DNA of 64,000 nucleotides from Cryptomeria japonica (GCF_030272615.1 NC_081410.1:142198849-142262848), one strand, 5' to 3'; counted from the stretch's first letter, positions 1-12,363 are shown. The notes: a model not told the origin generated them from the letters alone. Translations and numbers: made by a program.

Positions 1-112
1 ATAATGCAAAGGCTAACTAACAAAACCCTAAAAGACCAAAAAACAAACCCTAAAAAGCAAAAAAGCAAGGGTCCCCATTTGCAATGGGGCGATGTGTGAA
101 AACGTCACAACA
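1..112 (-). mobile_element. LTR terminus of the A/C family, cut by the window edge
   Basis: This is the outer end of an LTR that reads on the minus strand, starting TGTTGTGACG at 112. It carries the hairpin CCCCATT-tgc-AATGGGG at 73-89 and the motif GATGTGTGAAAA, both also found at the right ends of elements A (43455-43498) and C (47821-47860). It abuts a copia RNase H reading frame at 113, so it was inserted into that copia element; 113-117 (AGAAC) is the expected target duplication, but its partner lies outside the window. Confidence 0.7.
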
Positions 113-389
113 AGAACCTATAGTGATTCTTTGTGATAACTAAAGTTGTGTGAAGCTTTCAGTTAATCTTGTTTTTCATGATAGAACCAAGCATGTGGAA
201 ATAAAATATCATTACTTGAGAGATATGGTTCAAAAGAAAGCAGTGGAGCTCAAGTACATTTGCACAGAAGAGCAAACAACGAACATTATCACCAAGCTAC
301 TTCCTAGAGTGAAGTTTTTTAATTTTCGAGACAAGCTTGGTATTGTGGAGAATGATGCTCTTGCTGAGAGAGAATCTCAGCTTCAATGA
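113..389 (+). pseudogene. Ty1/copia Pol, C-terminal part of RNase H (broken)
   Basis: The frame reads EPIVILCDN, a stop, then SCVKLSVNLVFHDRTKHVE and KYHYLRDMV, ending with TKLLPRVKFFNF and a stop at 387-389. This is the typical end of copia RNase H, the last domain of the polyprotein, which removes the RNA strand during reverse transcription. The stop replaces the glutamine usual after CDN (a CAA to TAA change is likely). The upstream part is missing because an LTR was inserted at 112. The annotated methionine at 150 is internal, not a real start. The element is inactive; the family call is firm. Confidence 0.85.
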
Positions 390-767
390 ATCTTTTACAT
401 GTTGTTAATGAGTTCTTCTCTGTGAGGGAGAAGTTCGAGGTGCAATCCCTTGTAATGCATTTTTCTCTGTGACGAAGAAATTTGAGGTGAAAGCGCTTGA
501 CGCTCTTTCCACTAATGGGGGTAGCCATAGTGGATGTCATGTTGAGAAACTCATGATGACATCACGTTGAATGACTCTGTGATGAGAGCTTGTCGTATTT
601 CACTCACGGGAGTAGCCATGGTGAACATCATGATTAGTGAATCCATGATGCCTATCACGTTGACAGAATCTGTGATTAAATTTTGTTGTTTTCATATTGT
701 GTTTGTCATGTTGAGAGACTCCATGACTTGAATATCTGTAAATGATATCTCCTTTGCTAAGAGGGAG
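390..767 (+). other. copia 3' spacer and polypurine tract
   Basis: No coding sequence. Two imperfect copies of a unit of about 100 bp (GGGGGTAGCCATAGTGGATGTCATG and GGGAGTAGCCATGGTGAACATCATG in short form) occupy roughly 515-720. The purine run AAGAGGGAG at 759-767 sits directly before the LTR start and is the expected primer for plus-strand DNA synthesis. Confidence 0.6.
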
Positions 768-1522
768 TGTTAATGTTTGTAGCTGCAGGAGACTTCATTT
801 TATCTGCAATGGTTGTATTATTGTCTTTATTATTCGTCCTTATGGTATTTTGTCAGTCCCTTCTTTGCTTCAATATAGTTGTATATGTAACAAGTTCTAA
901 GTTTACCGTCACCGACCTGCATGCTAGCTGGAAAAGCATTTTCCTTTCTCTTTATATCTTATCCGTTGAGAGGTTCAATTATTTCTTTGCCTTTGTGGCT
1001 CGGTTGATATGGTTTATGAAACGTAATACAATGTAACTACCGCTTTCGGCATTGTGCACGTGAAGTGTTGACCCTTAGTCTACCTTCGCGATATTCATCT
1101 TCGAGTCTTGCTTTTTCATTGTAGAGGATTGCGGATTGTATCTTGGGAGACATGTGAAGTTCAAAAGAAAGGATATAATTATTCATATGCAGTGGTAATC
1201 ATCAGGGTGTGAAGGTTTTGTTTCGTATCTTCTTCAACAACTCTATTTGCTAGCAGTTTTGTAGAAGCCTTTAGTTTTCTGAGATATTATCAACTTCTTC
1301 TCTTGTTTGGTAAGTGTTATCAATCATGATTAGATGATTGCTCATTAAGCTTGAGAGCTTTGTATTCAAATTTGTGCCTTCAATAAAATTTGATTATTGG
1401 TGTGGCTGGGTTTTTCACCCTCAGGTGGAGGGATTTCCCAAGATAAAATTTTTGTGTATCTTGTTCTTATAAGATTTCTAGTTTCAGAATTTGAGACTTA
1501 TCTTTCTCGTTCAATTTTAACA
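768..1522 (+). repeat. copia 3' LTR
   Basis: It starts TGTTAA after the purine tract and ends TTAACA, giving matching inverted ends and a 755-bp LTR. Near its 3' side it has the copia-type stretch TTTTTCACCCTCAGGTGGAGG at about 1410-1430. 1523-1527 (GTTGG) would be the target duplication; the partner is outside the window. A small open frame at 767-1036 lies wholly inside this LTR and is not a gene. Confidence 0.65.
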
Positions 1523-2301
1523 GTTGGCTCCATTTGGATTCATTCTATCTTATCATGTCAACAAGGTTTTGTTGTTCTTCTTTAGGGGCTGAGAAACTAT
1601 TGAAGGAGTGATCTTCCAGGCTGATAAACCAGGGGAATAGAGGCTTGTAGGCAGTGTGTTTACGAGTCTCCAATGGCAATCACATTCAAGGGTTGTAGTT
1701 GTGCTTCAAAGAGAATTTTATATGGGTTGTTTTGGCAGGGGTTGTAATAGTTAGTGTGTTTTAGTTTCTTAGTTGATTTTCAAAATTGTATTGCTGGTAA
1801 TAACAACATATATTGTTGTTTTTTTGCTCGGCAATAATGTATTAATTTATTAATGTAAAAGTAAGTATCATTACAGCATACAGTTTCTGCCAAAAAACCT
1901 CCAAGATATCCACTGCGAACACCAAAATAGAAGTAGAAGATTTCCAAAAATTCACTACCCATTTCCCATCCCTCTCGCCAAACTCGAGCTTTTACCAAAA
2001 ATTTCGCTTGATAACAGTTTTTAAAAAAGTTACCTCAATGTCCATTACATTTCAGAGAATTAAACAAAAAACAGAGTATGTATAAACCCCAAGAACAAAA
2101 CAAAAACCACCATTTTCTGCTAAGGAACCAAGGAAGAAATTATCTTTTTTAAGATTTGTCTGGGTCGCCACCATCTCTCTGTTCATCGGTTGCTTTCCTC
2201 TTTCTTGATCGGAGCTCCCTCCGTCCCAAGCCATCCACCTCTGCCTTTGCCATTTCAATCATTGCCTCTGCTCTTCGATGCATTTGACACAAGCCTTTTG
2301 G

Positions 2302-2727
2302 CTACCAAACAAAAAGAATTAATTCATCATCATGGCCCGCCTCTTCATCTTTCATCCCCTCCCGGACATCAAAGCCTTTACTCGGCACTGCCCATTCAAG
2401 AAAGGTATCCAATCCTTCCAGAAAATCTTTGTGCACAATTGTCTCCATAACCTTCCTTACCATGCCTACCAGTTCCCCCACATCTAACCCCCATGCCATG
2501 ATCAAAGAATAAACATCCATATTGGTCCTGTATCTATGCCTTACCAAGTTGAAGGCTTGGCCTAAAATTAAATGCACACATTGCACCAATTGTTCATCAT
2601 TGAAGAGGAAAATACTCCTCAAATGTCTATCAAAGACCTCCCCAAAGAACGGACACAACCGTTTGTTTGTTCTTAAAGTGAAGTTGGCCTCCATGGATAT
2701 ACTGCAGCTACAATTCTGCCACCCCAA
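2302..2727 (-). CDS. open frame downstream of the LINE RNase H, function unknown
   Basis: An uninterrupted 141-codon frame lies between the RNase H remnant and the LINE 3' end, inside the TSD-bounded element, so it is most likely a C-terminal extension of the LINE ORF2 or a separate late ORF. It contains hydrophobic stretches (LVQCVHLILGQAFNLVRHRY, YSLIMAWGLDVGELVGMV) that look like folded helices and an acidic tail. I do not recognise a domain. The methionine at 2727 is not supported by any other signal. Confidence 0.35.
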   Translation of the reverse strand: MGWQNCSCSISMEANFTLRTNKRLCPFFGEVFDRHLRSIFLFNDEQLVQCVHLILGQAFNLVRHRYRTNMDVYSLIMAWGLDVGELVGMVRKVMETIVHKDFLEGLDTFLEWAVPSKGFDVREGMKDEEAGHDDELILFVW

Positions 2728-2959
2728 ATTTCAACTCACCACTACGACACCACCATATTGCTCAGCCCACCACTACCAGCTCCTTCTCAAGCCAGAAAAC
2801 CCTGCCGAAGTCCCTTGAAGAAGGAAGAGCTCTAAATGTGAAATGCCCTCCAAACTCAAATGCTCATAAATATGCTGCAGGTTAATAGCATGTCATCGCT
2901 TCGAATAACATCACATCACTAATTTGAGAAATAAATATGCACAAGCTTTGAGAAATAAA

Positions 2960-3277
2960 CTTAAGTTTCAAATACCAACTTTTTCAATCTTTTAAATTGC
3001 ATCTAATGGAAGTTGTCGGAAGTCTTCAAATTTAAATTCACCAATCCCATTGAAGGATAAAGCCCACTAAGATAAGGTGACCGCCTCCATATTCCCCAAT
3101 CGCTTAACATGACTAATTTGGAAATCTTGCAACCCTGCTAATTCATCTACTATTAAAGAGATTAAATTTTGTAGATGCCATGCGTCAATCTTCCCCTTCA
3201 TGATAGACTGAATAATTATAAGGGAATCACCTCAAAGTGAATTTTTGTCACCCCAACATTTTTCTCATCCTAACAGC
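2960..3277 (-). pseudogene. LINE RNase H, C-terminal half
   Basis: After the hAT insertion the LINE frame continues with GDSLIIIQSIMKGKIDAWHL, then DELAGLQDF, QISHVKRLGNMEAVTLSQWA. These match the second half of LINE RNase H: the GDS aspartate and the HVKR-GN-EAD-LS region, with the last aspartate changed to V (MEAV). In-frame stops occur just before GDS. Together with 4928-5080 it makes one domain interrupted by 1650 bp of transposon. Confidence 0.75.
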
Positions 3278-4927
3278 CATAGTTGGACTACTCGCAACTC
3301 GGCTCGACTCGCCAAGCCCCTGGACAAAAAACTCGGGAAAAACTCGGAAAAACTTGGCAACTTAAAAACATGCTTAAACTTAGTAAAAAATGCATTTTTT
3401 TTGCAAAATTTAATGAGAAGATGCATCCAATGAGTCAATAAATGATAACACAAAAGAAACAAGCTGATTCTAGATATATTTAAATGCAAAGTGTCTACAA
3501 AATCGCATCCTCATGAGGAATGCTAATGGCTGGAAGCTTGGAAGCAAAATAGTAAATTACTACATAGTTTTTGTAAAAACAAAAGTAAATACATCATTAC
3601 AAATTACAATTACAACTTCCTCTTCCCAACTCTAGCAAAAACTTAGGGAGAGGTAGAACTAGAGGGTCTAGTCGTATAAGTCTGTTGTGGGCGTGACTGT
3701 GCCTCCTCGCTCGGTATGGCTGACTGAGACTCATCCTCCATCCTGGATGAAGCTATGTCTCCACCTACTTCTAGCACTGGCAATGAATCCTCATCCTCAT
3801 CCTCCTCCTCCTCAATGTCATCCAGCCTGAAACCAAATCCACCCCCCTCCTCCATAGCCTGCCTCTCCAAATCAGTGATGTCAATGTCGGAAAACAATGG
3901 AGGTTGCTCCTGTGATGTCCAATCATTGTAAGGATCTATATCATCCAAGTCAATTGGACCACCTTCTAGTTCCTCTACCTTCCTTACGCACAATCGAAAT
4001 TATATTGCACGTAAACAAGGTAGTTGAGTCATTTCTGCGCTAACTTGCTTCTCTTCTCTGTGTGGATTGCTTCAAACAAGCTCCAATTGCGCTCACAATT
4101 GGATGAACTGCAAGGCTGACATAAGACTCTGAGGGCAAATTTTTTGAGATGTGGGGTGTTTCCACCCCAATTTTGCCACCAAGCATCTGCAAAATAAATA
4201 AAATGGAAAAGTTAGAAAGCAAAGAGAAAAGAGAAAACACAATTTATCAATCATTTTAGTCTTTAGATCCCAAAATCCAAATGGCAAATGTTATTCCTGG
4301 GGTTTGAGTGGTTCTTCCTCTCCTAGCCAGCTCTGAAGAGAATAGCTTACCCCTTCCTCCCTCATAATTTTGGAGCTCACTCACAATGAGGTCTCTCTCC
4401 TCAACATCAGGTACCATCCTCTCAATGCATGTACTGAGGCCCTCCATGACTTCTCCATTCAGATCTGAGTAAGAACCCTCGAACCTAAAACGAGGGTTGA
4501 GGAAGTACCCTGCTGCATGAATGGGTTGGTGGAGCTGATTGTTCCACCTCCTATCAACAATTTCCCAAATGGGATCAAATTTGAGTCTATCCCTCTTGTA
4601 GTAATTTTTGATAGACTCCTTGGCCCTATCCATGGCCTCATAAAGATATCCCATTGGGGTTTTATCCTCATCCACCAAGCGAAGAACTCGAACCAAGGGC
4701 TCAGACACCTACAATTGAAAAATACAAATTACAAAAAGATTAAAATTTAAATAATGAAGTTACAAATTAGTAATGAGAGGCTTGAATCAAGAATAACTAA
4801 AATTTAAAAATTAAAGTTTTGAAGTAACAACCTTCACAATCTCTGCAGCCCTACTCGCCAGGCTCAAAAACTCGGCGAGTTTTTGAAACTCGCCATGCTC
4901 AAAAACTCGGCGAGTGTGCCATCTATG
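3278..4927 (-). mobile_element. hAT DNA transposon, deletion derivative
   Basis: Perfect 8-bp duplications CTAACAGC at 3270-3277 and 4928-4935 flank a segment with inverted ends CATAGTTGGACTACTCG and CATAGATGGCACACTCG (right end read in reverse). Subterminal copies of ACTCGGCGAGT or close variants cluster at both ends (about 3295-3350 and 4855-4918). Eight-base duplications are diagnostic of hAT elements, and the interior encodes hAT transposase exons. At 1.65 kb it is too short for an intact element, so it moved, if at all, with transposase from elsewhere. Confidence 0.85.
3643..4875 (-). pseudogene. hAT transposase, C-terminal exons
   Basis: Three minus-strand segments join in phase. A short exon ends AAEIVK at about 4832. 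The next (4708-4297) reads VSEPLVRVLRLVDEDK, MGYLYEAMDRAKE, RWNNQLHQPIHAAGYFLNP. The last (4186 down) reads AWWQNWG, LCQPCSSSNCERNWSLFE, HTEKRSKL, the hAT dimerisation region, then after stops (AQK-stop; a frame change near 4000) an acidic tail to about 3643. Acceptors TTGTAG and TTTGCAG are present; the donor at 4296 is GA instead of GT, so the 110-bp intron (4187-4296) should no longer splice. The N-terminal BED finger and the catalytic first half are absent. Confidence 0.8.
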
Positions 4928-5080
4928 CTAACAGCCATTAAAGTTGCAGATGCTTCTGCAATATTATTTGTACTCTCTTCAAGTTTCTTAGCACCCAGAG
5001 CCACTACATCCCCTTTCCAGTTACGAACAATAACACTCGCACTAGATGGTCCAAGATTCCCCTTCGAAGCACCATCAAAA
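4928..5080 (-). pseudogene. LINE RNase H, N-terminal half
   Basis: The minus strand encodes YYFDGASKGNLGPSSASVIV and then WKGDVVALGAKKLEESTNN, the first strands of the RNase H domain found at the C-terminus of plant L1-like LINEs; the D of FDGA and the E of NNIAE are visible catalytic-type residues. The frame runs into the right end of a hAT element at 4927 and resumes at 3277. Codons upstream of 5081 belong to the flanking DNA. Identity is clear; it is a dead fragment. Confidence 0.8.
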
Positions 5081-5103
5081 TAATAACAGCGTATATTGTT
5101 GTT

Positions 5104-8100
5104 CTTGGCTGTTGTTAGACATTTATTTTCATGCATCTTGCTATTGTGGGAAAGTGTGAGGAGTTTGGAGAGTATTTCGGATTTTATAGTGGATTTGTGA
5201 AGCTTTGAGCTCCATTTTCGGAGTCTATTTTGTAATGCTACATGGCAGATTTGTAGACTGTCATAAACATATTTTCGCATGCTGTTATAATGCCAAATTT
5301 CTGCAGAAACTTCTTATGTTTTTATGAGGGTTTTAAGTGTTTATAAGTTCATTGGTGTAATTTTCAGCATACCCAATTTCACCGTTCGGTTGCAAATTGT
5401 AAATCTAAGTTGGGTTATTAGAATTTTGTAAATCTGGTATAAAATTGCAGCAAGGGTTATTACAATAAATGTCACAACATTTTCAGAACACTACAAACTT
5501 TGCAATGATCATTTATTTCTTGCATATGGATTTATATATCGTAACTCTGGATAGGTTAAGTATGTTTTATGCCTAATGTGTATTCTCTAAAGCATTTATG
5601 TTTTAGATCATCCTTCTATGTTTTCATTCACTATTTCTCCTCTCATGTAAAGTATGACTCAGTAATCCATTTGAATAGACACTGGTCTCAATTAAAAAAT
5701 AATTCAATCATGCTTCTAAACAAACAAAATCATTAACTAATAGCTTGAAACAATAAGATTTGAGCTTATTGTTCCAATATGATAGCTGAAACAATTTATA
5801 TTTGCAAGCAAATTATCATATCAGCAATATTATAGAGGGTTTGGCTCACATATAGCTATGCCAGCTTACCCTTGGCTGCCTAACCATTCTCAATATTGTA
5901 ATTGCAATCTTGGCAGGAATTAAAAGGCATTAGCCACCAACCTATTGTACCCGCATCCTACATTTTTTTTTAATCATTTTTGAGATCCTTTGACTCCGTT
6001 TCCAATCAACACCATCAAGTGTATTAATGTCCATTTAAATATCAGTTGTTTCAAACCCTATGCCTCATATTGCAGACCATACCGCATCATTAAGGGGCAT
6101 TTAGAAAGGTTTTTGCCTGCAATACAGGTTGTATGACAATATGTAAGTGGGGCTGTTATTATTTGCAAGTTGAACTGACTTTTACTGATTTATCATTACT
6201 ATTCATAGCTATAATGCTGATGGTTTTAGCTATTATTATTAATTATTTTAATTGGCAATCAGATCTAAACATTGGCTTAAATAAATTTGGCAGCATCTAT
6301 TAGTGGATCTGCTGATTATTCGTTGATAATTTGACAAATGAATGACTAAATTCTGAAAATTATTATTGTTGATCATAATTAAGGTTTAGTAAACATTTTA
6401 GCATATATTTTCAATCTTTAATAATCATAAAATACAAAAAAGAATGCATATATTTCCAAAGTTCTCAATTCAGGGCATTACACATGTTCGGGATGTCTAA
6501 GATTCTCCTATCACTACCACCTCCACAAGTCAATCCAACCATCAAATGAATACATTATACTCCTTTGAGAGTCTTTAGAAACAATGTTTCACAAACTAGT
6601 CAAGGGTACAAGATCATCTTTCCACTTACCAAGCCTTTTGATGAAAGCAAGCCAAAGTCCAAATTGTATAGACAGGACAAGTATTGTGAACACTATAAAA
6701 TCCAAAGAAAAACATTAATTGCTGCCCAAAGTTCAAGGATTACATTCAAGATCTAACTAATAGCAGCACTCTTGACATTGAGGAAGTTACACCTACATCA
6801 CACAATGGACAAACAAAGACACACTGAGATCCTTTTCTGAAGAAAGCCAAATGAAAACAATCCCACTCTTTCATGAGATTCATAAGATCCAAGATCTATA
6901 AGTGTCCTAAGTTCCAACAACATCCCACTAATTGATGCAAACAACTAAGAGAGTATATCAAATATTTAATTGTTATAGGGGATTTTGAAATAAAAGGAGG
7001 TATGTCTACATCATTGAAAACATACTTGGGGACATATCAAGATCACTCCAAAGCACGTTCAAACTTGCTCACAACCAACACAAGGCTAAAACATCCAAGC
7101 CAATTCTTGCCATCATATAACAAAACCCCAAGATCAAGAGACCCAAGCCGATGCTATCCATCATCCAACAACTCCCTCATGCCATGATGAGACTATTGAT
7201 CATATTGCAAATTTAGACAAGCCAGTCATATTTGGTCATGTTGGGCATATAATTGATCAAGGTACAACAATCATAACAATGAGCAAGTGCAAATGTCCTA
7301 TCACCTTTGTTCAACTATCTTTATCAAAGTACGTTTCCTCACGAATGAGTAAGTGGTAAGTTTGAAAAATTCTTGATTATGCAATGATAGGCTCACATCA
7401 TGTTTCAAGTGCAACAAGTATCCTATCACAAACAAAATATGTCAACTCTTCAGTTACAAAGGAAAAGGATTGGATCTTCGTGAACAAGACATCCTAGAAC
7501 CTGTACCTTTATGCAAATCGTTGTCATCAAGGCAAAAAGATACGATTTTTCTAATAAGCAATTTAATGATGTTGGTGATACTCTCATGATCGCTAGGGCA
7601 ACTTCATCCAATGTAAACATTTATATAGAGGTCATCAATAGTCGCTATGAAAATCTTGTTGCCACCCATCCTTTCACCACCACCACTATTTCCATACCAT
7701 CAAACTTTACCTCCAACATCCTAAACTTGAAGATTGGGAGCAACAAGATCACAAATTATATGAAGCAAAGAATCTTAATGAAGTACAAAATCAAAATCAA
7801 GCAGAAAATAAAAATGAATCCAAACGGCAACATGGATATAAAAATCAAATGGAAAGCAAAAGAGAGAACAAATCCAAGTGGAGCAAAATATCAAAATAAA
7901 GTAACCAATCAAAATGCAATGTGAGATCAAAAGCACTTTTTTATAAAAAAGGTATATGTCATCTTCGTGACTATTATTGATCCTAGCTCATGAAGCTCCA
8001 CAATTCAATAGGCATATTAAATTGTTGGTCCTAATTCTAATTCCAATACTAGATCCAAATCCATGTCTCCAAAATCCAACACCATCTTCAAATTAAAAAA

Positions 8101-10228
8101 TCCCCAATCCCAATCCCAAACTCCCAAATCTAAAATCAGTTTTATCTTCCCAACAATGCTCTACTATAAACCCTATGATGGTACCTTATCAAGATGTTCA
8201 CATTTGAATCAAGCCAACTCAATAATCCAAAAGGATCACAAATCTTAGCAAAGCAATTACTTACAACAATTTACTACTAGCATGTCATTATAGGAGCATA
8301 GAAGTCATCTACATTAGACGAAAAGGACCCTAAAGAACCCCTGAATGTCAAGAATCGTAAGCGTTCTCATACTTAACACTATTAATGTAATCTAAGCAAT
8401 TAAAAAATCTCCAAAAAAGATCAAAACAATAGAGAAAAATTATCCAATGGTGAAAACAATTCCTATGGGGCCTTGTGCGTGCACCTACCATAATGAAAAC
8501 CCATTTGCAAATATCATGTATAAATTAGTTGTCTACATGTACTTTGCACTCGGAGGCAGGTCCACTCTGTTGTACCTATCCATCCCATCATACTTATCCT
8601 CCACCTTGCTTGACCTCGACAAGGGTAAGGGCAAAGTGTTAAAGCATGCTTTAGAAGCATCTTGACATGTCTAATATTCAATGAGGGCTCAAGGATTCTA
8701 TCACAATTTACATTTCAGTATACTAACAAAGGCTATAAAAAGAAATTATGTAACAAGCAATTCAGCGACATCTTGATGTCAACAAGCATTTCAACATAGC
8801 ATCATGAACACAATAGAATAGGGCATGTTATTCCTATGTGAAGTAATCATTGAAGATCACATCATGAATCCCTCCAATTAATCCTGAATCCTTCAACCAT
8901 CTATTCCATCCATGATCTATAATTCGTCAAACAATACATCTAACCTGCCCTTCATCATTGTCACTATACTTGGTTTTCCCTTTTCGGTTACAAGCAATCA
9001 CCACAATCCCAAGCAATCTATTCAACATTATCTTCCAACAAAACAAAACAATAGCAAGCAATCCATTCAAATTTTAGCACAATCTATCCTGATTTTCAAA
9101 ATGGTGCAATATAAACAAAAATAATCTTGAGGTTCTTTCTTTAGTCTTTCTGAAATCCAATCCTTATTCAGTTTCAACCAATCATTACATTGTCATCAAG
9201 ATATTGTTCCCAATCTGACCCCTAGCATATATTCTTGCTTGAGAGTATAGCAAAGCTATAATCAATATCGTTGTCCAAATCTGATTTTCAACTTTTCTTT
9301 TCTTTTCATTTAAAGACATAAAGTTTTCAGTCCATAATGTTAACTTGAAGCTTTTGGATTTGAGTACATAAGTATTTTTCCATCAATTCAAAAAGAAAGA
9401 TTCAAATCCTACTCCATGATCCATCATAAGGATGTAGATAGCAAGAGAAGTGACCTATAATGGTAAATAGCAAAACAAGCTAGCTAAATAGAAGAAAGGG
9501 AGTGAGGTTGATCTAGGAACCAAGAAATATGAGAGGGAAAGGATTGATTAGTCATTTTTTGGGGCAAAATTACGAAATTACGAAATGAAAAATAAACAGT
9601 AGAAATTGCTTGACAATAGAAACTGCTTGAGTTTATAAAAGAATTTTAAGGAATATAAGACAACATTAAATTATGAAAAAATGTGCATACACACAACTAA
9701 GATAATGAATGGATATAAAGATCAAATTCACATCCAAGTACCCCTAATTACCCATGTGGCCCATGTTGTTCCTAAGACCAGGCCCATCCCCAACATTGAC
9801 CCCAAACCAAAGACTAGGCCCCATCCTGAGTCTATGTCAAGTCCTGAGTCTAAGTCAAAAAATTTGGTTGTTGAGTTGAATCTTAGTCCCAACTTTCAAA
9901 CTATGCCTCCAAGTACCCCTTGTCTCCCAGGTGGCCTAGGCCCATCATGACAATGATGCTAAGACAAGTCCATGCACAGGGCCCACCTTGAGCTCAATTG
10001 AACTTCCACAACATTGGGCCCTAACCATGTTGCCAAGCGATTGCATACCTCGAATCACACAAGTCACTATCACCCAAGTCAGTCATGAGATTAGGCATGT
10101 CATGGCTTCCCAACATTAGGCCCCAACAATTTTCCCATGTCATGGCTTCCCAGAGGTAGTGAAAATCACCCAAGACAATCACATCCACCAATTGCCCCCA
10201 ACTCATGCCAATATTTTCAAAGGTTGAC
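5104..10228. other. AT-rich region with no recognisable gene
   Basis: Both strands are full of stops. The stretch from about 6500 to 9200 is strongly biased to A and C on the plus strand (runs of CAA, ATC, AAC), which yields open frames such as 7511-7924 without any recognisable motif. A C-rich patch at about 9730-10230 repeats phrases such as CATGTCATGGCTTCCCA (10098 and 10136). I see no TSD pairs or domains here; it is probably old decayed transposon sequence. Confidence 0.4.
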
Positions 10229-10921
10229 TGTCATGTCCCCACCCTTAACCCAGTAGTTAGATTCATAAAATGTTAATAATAAACAGATTATTATACACAT
10301 TCATAATCATTAAATGTTACACATCACAAATTAATATTCTTGTTAAAATTAAATATTCATTAATATTCTTATTAATATTACATATACATCAATATTCTTA
10401 TTAATTTTAATTCTTAATCATATCCACTTTCTCCCTTATCCACAAATAAATAAATAAAAATTTAATTCTTCAAGACCACCCACACTCATTAGATGAAAAT
10501 CATCTTAATCATTCTCCACCATCCATTTGCAATCAGTTCAAAGTTCAAACCCTTCATCTTTCATCTTGCTCTATAAGCTAAAAAAAATAGTAAGTTTTCT
10601 CCTACTACCTTCAACCATCCATTTCAATACATCTTCAAATCTACACCATTCACATTCTCAACCAAGAATCTATAAATCCAAGACAATACTTCATCAAATA
10701 ATCCTCTTGAACTTGATAAATACATACTATCAAAATATCAACAAGATCAATCACAATAATCCATCAAATGCTTGACAAGTACATGCCACATATACATTGC
10801 ATAAGTCTGCATAACCACATCAATCACATCTCAAACAATCAACTTCAATAAAGAGAGTTTGTATTAGTAACATTATCAAGTCGGTCGATCCTTCATCAAG
10901 TCATCCTCTTGAACTTGATAG
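10229..10921 (+). repeat. LTR-like start TGTCATGTCCCC, element unresolved
   Basis: TGTCATGTCCCC at 10229 matches the start motif shared by several LTRs in the window (TGTNATGTCCC). I could not find the matching end with a convincing target duplication. A segment at about 10740-10885 (AACCACATCAATCACATC) is repeated imperfectly at 12370-12495, on the other side of the insert at 10922-12363. Confidence 0.3.
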
Positions 10922-12363
10922 TGTAATGTCATGAACTTGATTGCTTTTTTAATTTTACAAATTTATAATGAAAATGCATAAACCATCACACTTTTTTATC
11001 ACCAAGATCTCAAAGTGGGAAGGCGAAAGCATATAATAATTGGGTCACTATCTTACTAGTGGCAAAACACACAACTCTACAATGCATACAAATATTAAAA
11101 ATGAAATAGATAAACTAATGGCTAGGCTGCATACCCCTCCAAGCTTGACAATCAAATCTGAAATACCGGATCACCATCCAGTTTTATACAATTAAACATT
11201 TAAGATTGGAAACTGAAATTTTCATGATATCTCTAGATGTAACAGCAGAAACCTTCTTCAAATTATTGCATCAGCAAATCTGTTAATGTGATAACCAGAA
11301 ATATGAAGAAATTATAAAATCAACCTCTATGATTAGCTATAGAAGATAATATCAACTAAAAACAATGATAATATGTTAAAATTTGCTTCTGAATAGCTGT
11401 CACAACATGATACTAACCCTTTTTACTGAATCAGTCACCAAAACAATGTAAACTTACATAAGAAACCCTGTATAGCAAACCAAAGAAAACACTACAAAGT
11501 GTTTTGATTCTTGCTTAGAATGCTGCAGTTTTGATTCCAAATTTGGCTGCAAATCCTTCAAAATTGACTACAACTTCCTCTAAATGCCAAATGGCCCTCT
11601 ATATGTTGTACAACCAGCTATTAAGGACACACACAACTGCAAATGGAACGGCCTATAACAAATGGAATAAGATCTATAATCCGCAATGGTAAGGCCTGGA
11701 ATAGAAATATGATACAGCCAACTAAGGTATGCCTCTTCCGCACAAAAATAAATCAATGAGATTTGCAAGCAAATGGAATTATGATAAACCCTTCAAATCT
11801 GGAACTAACCAAAATCTGAGATTAATTCTACAACTAATCAACACAATGAACTCCACAACAATCAAACTAAATACTGCAAGCATGCAACACTCCAGTAATC
11901 TTTAAATGAAATTATTCAAATGAATAGGAGGAATTTGTCCACAAATCCACTTTTGTCGAAGGGTTTTCATCCCAAGGCAGAAAAAATGAACAATCTTCAA
12001 TCTGAAGAAACTAAAGTTTGATAATAAACTAAACTATCTTCTTCAATCCCCCACTCCTTTTATAGGCACCGTTCAGGAAATAATTGTTTCCTCATTTTGC
12101 CTCCAAAACTAATTTTAAAGAGTGTCTATAAAAACCTTTCAAATCCACTTTTGGATCCAATTTCTACTGATACTTTTGTCCTTTTAAAAACAACATTTTT
12201 AATAATAAAACATGATTTGTTTTTTATGAATATAACTCAAAGTTATTTTTTCGACAGTTTAACCCAAGTTTTTAAATTATTTCCTTTGCACCACCCCATT
12301 AGCCTACAGAATATTAAATAATAGGCTACGGGTCTTAACTTACATTTCAAAGGGGCCATCACA
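10922..12363 (+). repeat. G-family solo-LTR-like repeat (copy G3)
   Basis: It begins TGTAATGTCATG and ends GGGGCCATCACA. Close to its start it carries ATCACCAAGATCTCAAAGTG followed by GGAAGGCGAAAGCAT, clearly related to the stretch at 26390-26430 and 30385-30425 in copies G1 and G2. No clean 5-bp duplication is visible (GATAG before, ATATC after), so the boundaries are less certain than for G1 and G2. No coding content. Confidence 0.5.

Larger units (their letters stand above)
1821..5080 (-). mobile_element. 5'-truncated LINE with 23-bp target duplication
   Basis: The element reads on the minus strand and ends in GCCGAGC plus a short A tract (the T run at 1819-1825), as plant LINEs do. The 23 bases at 1798-1820 and 5081-5103 match at 21 positions and flank it, starting TAATAAC and ending TATTGTTGTT. 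It is cut at its 5' side just at the beginning of the RNase H domain, so RT and endonuclease are absent. Removing the nested hAT element leaves about 1.6 kb. The truncation and long TSD fit target-primed reverse transcription. Confidence 0.8.

Noticed and set aside
767-1036. 89-codon hydrophobic open frame
   Set aside because: Lies entirely inside the copia 3' LTR starting at 768; no family match.
7511-7924. 137-codon open frame
   Set aside because: Composition bias (few T-initial codons) explains the openness; no recognisable domain and no neighbouring element structure.
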